A DNA stretch of 12,610 nt from Stramenopiles sp. TOSAG23-6 (lineage: Eukaryota > Sar): assembly GCA_900128565.1 (NCBI GenBank), contig LT636198.1, positions 1 through 12,610 on the forward strand. The letters are read 5' to 3'. Every line of letters starts with the position of its first letter. Position 1 is the first letter of the stretch. This document shows, in pieces, positions 9,040-12,610 of this stretch. The notes under the pieces were generated by a model. It worked only from the letters and a program-made list of their open reading frames with translations, ran no database searches and was not told where the DNA came from. The position numbers were made by a program, and so were the translations under genes.

Positions 9040-9324
9040 TTTCAAATATCTATTATAACATTGCTACTGTATTATATTCTCTAATTACAAGCTATGAAAG
9101 ATACGCGCTGATCAGATCGAATAAATTGCGATTTCGGACGTTAATTTTCGTAACTGTTACATTCTCTCTCGCTTTTGTACTACCTTCAGTAGTTGTATAC
9201 AAGCTATAGCTTTAACAAAATAACAACTTTATCGTACAATAAAAATTAAATTGAGGAGCCGAATTTTTAAAGCTGATGTTACATCTAATTTGCTGTGCAC
9301 GTTGAAGCTTAGTTTATATCGAGA
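9040..9324. promoter_or_regulatory. Divergent intergenic region between the low-complexity gene and the SNAP gene
   Basis: These 285 bp separate two opposed start codons and should contain both promoters. The sequence is AT-rich, and I see no clear TATA box, inverted repeat or small ORF that I would defend. Confidence 0.4.
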
Positions 9325-10670
9325 ATGTCAATTCCGAAAAATAATGCAAGTACTTTGGATAGAATGCTCACTGGTGGCAAATATGTATCAAAACCTATAG
9401 ACGTGCTAGATATGCGAAACATTGCACCAATCACATCTAAGCAGGCAGTCGAGATGGCACTGGATCTTAAATTTCAACTAGATCATCGATTATCTTTCAA
9501 GTCAATTCCATTAAAATCAAAATATAGGGATTGCGCCGCCGCTTACGAAGAGATATCTAGAATGTACCAAATAGCGCATGAGTGGGAAGCGGCAGCTGAT
9601 GCTATGGCACTCGTCGCAAAATTCCATGTTTCACTAGAAAAAACTTTAGAAGCCGCGACATATTTTGAAGAAACTGCTCAGTTCTACAAACGTGCTAAAC
9701 TTGAGCCAGAATATGTTGAGCACCAAGAAAAAGCCATTTTGCTATATGTTGAAGGTGGAAATCTCAGTGACGCAGCAGCTTTAGAGGAAGTTCTTGCTGA
9801 GCTTTCTAATTCTGCCATGGAAACTCAAGAAGCACTAGAGCATTATGATCGTGCAGCCTTATATCTACGCGAAGATGGTGAACTTATAAAGGGTGCTCAT
9901 ATAAGTGTATGATTTCATTTTAATTTCGGATTTTTTTTTTTTTTTCATAGAAAATTTTGTACTTATATGTTTTTTTTTGAAATATTTCTCAGAATACATG
10001 CATATGTGGCTGAACTTTCAGGACAAGCAGAAGAATATGAAAGATCTCGAAATGAGTTTGTTCGTGTGGCAAATGTAATGTTGATGCATAACTTAACCCA
10101 GTTCAATTCTCGTGAATACTTGTTAAATGCATGTATTTGTCAATTACTTTTGAGCGAGGAAATAGAAGTGGATAGCTATGTATGTGACTCTCTCATACAT
10201 TTCAAAGTTCTGTTTATACTAAATTTTGTGCTTAAAAAATTTTTCACTAAAACAAAATATTTTTCACAATACATAAACTGAAAAAACACTGCACAGAATT
10301 TATTAAAGAGTGTTGCACTATAGATTGTATGTTTGGTTCTACAAGAGAATGTAAGTTTATGTATGATTTGCTTGAAGCGTATTTAGTTCCATCAATGGAT
10401 GATTTTGCAGATCATGTCTACAATTTTGATTCTGTGGTACAACTCAATTATTGGCGGCTGACAATGTTAAACAGAATAAAAAAAAGTATCGCATTTGAGT
10501 TAGATATTGAATTAACTGATGATAGTGATATAAGCGACTACTCCTCCGAAGATGAATCTGAATATGAGTCAGATGAGGATGACAGTGAATACACAGAAGC
10601 TGAAGATGATGATGGTTATGGCGAGGATATTGTCAGTGATAATGATGAAATTTCAGTGACGTCAAAATAA
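9325..10670 (+). CDS. Alpha-SNAP-like (Sec17 family) NSF attachment protein, three exons
   Basis: Proposed exons are 9325-9906, 10000-10179 and 10275-10670, giving 385 residues; every exon is a whole number of codons. SNAPs are helical TPR-like adaptors that recruit the ATPase NSF to SNARE complexes on membranes. Exon 1 carries paired helices rich in Ala, Tyr and Glu (YRDCAAAYEEISRMYQIAHE, EAATYFEETAQFYKRA, ALEHYDRAALYLREDGE). Exon 2 continues with IHAYVAELSGQAEEYERS-like and EYLLNACICQLLLSEE, typical of the family. Exon 3 has the strongest signature: MFGSTRECKFMYDLLEAY and LNYWRLTMLNRIKKSI, matching the alpha-SNAP C-terminus (SRECKL, DQWLTTMLLRIKK). Two oddities stand out: an N-terminal extension of several dozen residues, and a roughly 50-residue Asp/Glu/Ser-rich tail after residue 335 where alpha-SNAP normally ends. 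The introns lack usable AG acceptors (intron 1) or have a competing one (intron 2), so boundaries are inferred from homology. Confidence 0.82.
9907..9999 (+). other. SNAP intron 1, 93 nt, GTATG...ATACAT (non-canonical)
   Basis: The intron begins GTATGATTTC and ends AGAATACAT, joining AGT to GCA in frame and restoring SNAP homology. The only nearby AG (CTCAG at 9988-9992) would need a phase-2 GT donor, and none occurs in the last 25 codons of exon 1. Using GT at 9905 with this AG shifts frame and soon stops. The shared motif is at 9952-9966 (AAATTTTGTACTTAT). A one-base ambiguity exists because T flanks both boundaries. Confidence 0.7.
10180..10274 (+). other. SNAP intron 2, 95 nt, GTATGTG...CACAATACAT (non-canonical, with a GT-AG rival)
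   Basis: The 3' end (AAAATATTTTTCACAATACAT) closely matches the SMP-30 and SNAP intron 1 ends. The shared motif is at 10221-10235 (AAATTTTGTGCTTAA). Ends are near-inverted copies (ATGTATGTG and CACAATACAT). Splicing here joins TAT to AAA and leaves exon 3 open from 10275. A canonical alternative, the same donor with AG at 10315-10316, also keeps frame but drops 14 residues that look like a SNAP helix. Confidence 0.6.
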
Positions 10671-10986
10671 ATCAATTAATTTTACATTTTTTATTCTTCA
10701 TTGCCTAGCCATTAGGGTTAGGGTTAAATATTTTGGATCACGTGTAAAAAAAAGTTTTTACGAGTCAGTCCAAAATCTCAAATCGAAGTGTTCTCGAACG
10801 ACTTTTTACGTCTTCTTTTTGCAAACCATCACACTCTCTGATTCTCACTCGAGACATAGTTCTGTAAAGAGATCGTACAATTAGCACAGACTGCATCATT
10901 CTACCTATACCCATTGTCTCGTTGTACATCAGTGAAAGATTGGAGATTTTGCGAAACCAAATTAGTGCGGTAGGCCATCTTTGAAT
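10671..10986. other. Intergenic region with a short telomere-type repeat and a small hairpin
   Basis: These 316 bp lie between the SNAP stop and the next gene's ATG, which is in the same orientation. They contain TTAGGGTTAGGGTTA at 10712-10726 and a GTAAAAA/TTTTTAC inverted repeat at 10744-10761. I see no protein-coding potential. The promoter of the downstream gene presumably lies here. Confidence 0.5.
10712..10726 (+). repeat. Interstitial TTAGGG repeat, 2.5 units
   Basis: TTAGGGTTAGGGTTA is a perfect run of the telomere unit used by many eukaryotes. It is short enough to arise by chance or to serve as a binding site for a Myb/telobox-type factor. It does not by itself indicate a telomere. 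Confidence 0.6.
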
Positions 10987-12091
10987 ATGTTTTCTTCAAA
11001 GTGGATGTTTCTACTAGTTATATCGCTATTGAAAATTTCAGTAGAGAGTGCACAAGCTTCCACCAGAAGACCAAATGGCATCCAAGAGGTTTTAAATGAA
11101 ATTGAAAAAAAAAGTACATACGCGGGCAAAAGGCATTTTTATCGAAATTTATCACTAAATTTACAGAGTAATCACGAGGTGATCTTTGCGACAATGACAG
11201 GTAATTTCGGTCTTATATTAGAAGTACCAAATCATTTATTAATACGCAGATCTTTTGCAATTGGCGCAGCAAAACAACATGGGCGGACGCTTCAATTTTT
11301 GAGGGATTTTCAGGGTGATAAAGATGTTGTGGAAAAGGCAGTGCAGAATCATATATTTTCTATCTTGTCAATACTATACTACCAAAACATATATATTTTT
11401 TGACTGACTTTTTATTTGTTTTATAATTGACATATTTTATATTTCATTTGGCTTAGCACTTGAATATGCGTCAGAGAAGCTTCGCGATACGGAGAGTATT
11501 GTGAATCTTGCTATAGAGGATAACGCATTAGCTATTACGTATGCCTCGAAACGCTTACGGTTTGATACAGTGACTGTATTGAAGGCCATTCAAAATTTTC
11601 CCGGGTATTATATATTAGATCATATTACTGAAGAACTATTGTCAACACCAATAATTTTATTCACTGCGTTACAACATAATGTGCCAACACATAGACAATC
11701 ACCTATACATTTTTCTCCGTTTGAGTATTTAAACTCAAGAACAAAACCTTTATTCGAGCTCCTAGATATCAAAGAATCTTTCGATGAAACTGAAACATTG
11801 AAATATCAGAATGAGCAAGTTTTTCTTGCTCTTGTCAACAAAATGTCTAAAAGAGCTACACAGCTATTGGATTTATACAAAACATACAACAAAGTAGAAT
11901 CAATGAAAGTTTTGAGAAACAGACGAGCAAAGTCCCGTCTCGCGTTTGCTCAACTCGATATGAATAAAATGATGGATTCTTCCTCTCCTCGAGCTTCAGA
12001 TTTTATGTCAAAGGTCGGTTCTTTTATTATACTACACGTAAATCGCAAATACGAAATGTCAACACTAAAGTTTTTAGCAGAAAATTATTGA
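10987..12091 (+). CDS. Secreted or ER-targeted protein with ~24-residue Leu/Ala repeats resembling DUF4116, two exons
   Basis: Proposed exons are 10987-11352 and 11450-12091, giving 335 residues; the ATG at 10987 is preferred over the in-frame TTG at 10981. Residues 1 to about 24 form a clear signal peptide: a Lys, a hydrophobic core (MFLLVISLLKI) and small residues before the likely cut (SAQA). From about residue 65 there are five successive 22-26-residue repeats with the pattern hydrophobic-xx-A-hydrophobic-x-N-x-x-L-x-hydrophobic-A-x-x-x-L-R, as in DKDVVEKAVQNH + GLALEYASEKLR and DTESIVNLAIEDNALAITYA. This resembles DUF4116 repeats, common in protists and of unknown function. The C-terminal third is not repetitive and I do not recognise it. 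The intron falls inside the third repeat, and the proposed junction restores its spacing exactly. An AATAAA lies at 12114-12119. The gene is convergent with the SMP-30 gene, 38 bp away. Confidence 0.72.
11353..11449 (+). other. Intron of the DUF4116-like gene, 97 nt, no GT-AG boundaries
   Basis: Repeat homology fixes the junction as CAT|GGC, so the intron starts ATATTTTC and ends TTTCATTT, with a one-base T ambiguity. It has neither GT nor AG ends. It carries a perfect 7-nt inverted repeat, TGTCAAT near the 5' end (from 11366) and ATTGACA near the 3' end (from 11426), which could bring the ends together. It lacks the motif shared by the SNAP and SMP-30 introns. A GT-AG alternative (11313-11457) keeps frame but removes half a repeat. 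Confidence 0.55.
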
Positions 12092-12129
12092 AAATGATAT
12101 GCATTTCCTACAAAATAAATAATTTTATT
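12092..12129. terminator. Convergent 3' junction with poly(A) signals on both strands
   Basis: Only 38 bp separate two convergent stop codons. A plus-strand AATAAA is at 12114-12119 and a minus-strand AATAAA at 12124-12129, the latter directly after the minus-strand stop. The transcripts probably overlap. In such AT-rich DNA the signals could also be chance matches. Confidence 0.4.
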
Positions 12130-12610
12130 TTACAAATTCAATGAATTAAAATGTCCGATTTCTGCTCCCTTTACACCAATGTTATCCACTTTGTACAATC
12201 CTCCAGCTCCAGGATGAGAGACACTTAATTCATCGCCATCCGTCCAGTATTCTCTAGCTGTGGTGATATACAGATCATGTATTTTGGAAAAATATTTCAA
12301 AAAAAAAAAATAATTTTTGTTAGGTACAAAATTTCGTACGAAAAATTCAATTTCAAATTTAAAAAAAAAATAAAACATACATTTAGAGACGGTCCCCCGA
12401 ATGCAAGTAATGTGAAAAATATTTTTTTTTTAGTCAAAAACAATTCATTAGGTACAAAATTTTCATAGTAAAAAAAAAATTGAAATGAAAAAGAAGAACG
12501 TACAACGGCGGTGGTTTGAGGCCCAGCTTCGACAGGCAATTCAACAACACTTAAGTATTTTGGAAAAATATTTGAAAAAAAAAACGTTAGGTACAAAATT
12601 TCGTACGAAA
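12130..12610 (-). CDS. SMP-30/gluconolactonase/regucalcin-like protein, C-terminal exons (5' part outside window)
   Basis: Three exons are visible in transcript order: 12504-12552, 12381-12404 (24 nt) and 12130-12276. Joined, they give 72 residues plus stop. The pieces SVVELPVEAGPQTTAV, AFGGPSLN and DLYITTAREYWT align in order with the end of SMP-30/gluconolactonase proteins (ELPV...P, FGGxDL, LYVTTA), followed by the family's C-terminal HPGAGGLYKV and GVKG. These are six-bladed beta-propeller enzymes that hydrolyse sugar lactones, or bind calcium in the animal regucalcin branch; the catalytic metal ligands lie upstream, outside the window. No single reading frame crosses the exons, yet the homology pieces are collinear, so the introns are real. 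Exon 1's start could be 12549 if its AAG is used as an ordinary acceptor; both choices keep the same phase. Confidence 0.82.
12277..12380 (-). other. SMP-30 intron C, 104 nt, GTATGT...ATACAT, with no AG anywhere inside
   Basis: Read on the minus strand, it runs from GTATGTTTTATT to CCAAAATACAT and joins CTA AAT to GAT CTG in frame. The intron contains no AG dinucleotide on its sense strand. The first AG downstream lies in the exon after six conserved residues and in the wrong phase. The shared motif AAATTTTGTACCTAA is at 12320-12334, beside the 12-nt palindrome TTTCGTACGAAA (12332-12343). The ends form the inverted pair ATGTAT/ATACAT. Confidence 0.75.
12405..12503 (-). other. SMP-30 intron B, 99 nt, GTACGT...TTACTT, with no AG anywhere inside
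   Basis: On the minus strand it runs from GTACGTTCTTC to CACATTACTT and joins GCC GTT to GCA TTC, matching the family's xxAFGG spacing. No AG dinucleotide occurs on the sense strand between the donor and the conserved FGG codons. The shared motif is at 12448-12462. Boundary ambiguity is up to three bases because the flanks are partly identical. Confidence 0.75.
12553..12610 (-). other. SMP-30 intron A, 3' part only, near-copy of intron C
   Basis: The 58 visible bases end at TACTT (or TTAAG). They share a 25-nt identical block with intron C (12586-12610 versus 12319-12343), including the palindrome TTTCGTACGAAA, and a second identical 19-nt block (12555-12573 versus 12279-12297). The 5' end lies beyond the window. 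Confidence 0.7.

Noticed and set aside
9967-10281. Separate small gene in the middle of the SNAP locus
   Set aside because: Its first nine codons and its tail are intron sequence; the core is SNAP exon 2.
11313-11457. Canonical GT-AG intron in the DUF4116-like gene
   Set aside because: It keeps frame but deletes half of a regular repeat, whereas the 97-nt alternative restores it exactly. Not fully excluded.
12297-12596. Continuous 99-codon minus-strand frame through the SMP-30 introns
   Set aside because: It crosses two introns and only contains fragments of the family motifs; the Phe-rich stretches are poly-T intron sequence.
1-12610. tRNA, rRNA or transposase genes
   Set aside because: I found no tRNA-like cloverleaf, rRNA segment or transposase/reverse-transcriptase motif.

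Overview
The window is nuclear DNA from an AT-rich, gene-dense eukaryote, most likely a flagellated protist. The genes encode eukaryotic families (an IQCH-like flagellar protein, a SNAP vesicle-fusion adaptor, an EF-hand protein). TAA, TAG and TGA all end reading frames, which points to the standard genetic code. Isolated single N positions suggest a draft or polymorphic assembly. The lineage cannot be named from this sequence alone.

Layout: (1) 2-1609, plus strand: the 3' part of a histidine- and glycine-rich repeat protein made of 11-, 7- and 4-residue modules that mostly begin HGI. The coding frame is the one starting at base 2; the other open frames over the repeat are shadows. (2) 1760-3304, minus: a ubiquitin-like plus EF-hand protein. 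(3) 3567-6935, plus: a 1122-residue IQCH-like protein. (4) 7006-9039, minus: an unrecognised low-complexity protein with Asn/Asp, Thr-Asp and Pro-rich tracts. (5) 9325-10670, plus: an alpha-SNAP-like protein in three exons. (6) 10987-12091, plus: a secreted protein with leucine/alanine-rich repeats resembling DUF4116, in two exons. (7) 12130-12610, minus: the C-terminal exons of an SMP-30/regucalcin-like protein, cut by the window edge. The genes are unrelated in function and mostly arranged divergently or convergently with short gaps; no shared pathway is apparent.

The main discovery candidate is in the last 3 kb. The genes in the first 9 kb have no visible introns, while the last three genes have five complete introns and one partial one. 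The complete introns are 93-104 nt. Protein homology places the boundaries so that most introns start GTATG or GTACG but end TACAT or TACTT instead of AG. Two contain no AG at all. The SNAP and SMP-30 introns, in unrelated genes, share an internal motif (AAATTTTGTACCTAA and variants) 33-43 nt before the 3' end and a common 3' segment ending near AATACAT. Their ends are inverted copies (TGTAT...ATACA). This looks like a family of introner-like elements spliced at non-canonical sites. Introner families and non-canonical introns are known in a few protists and larvaceans, but whether this family is described cannot be determined here.
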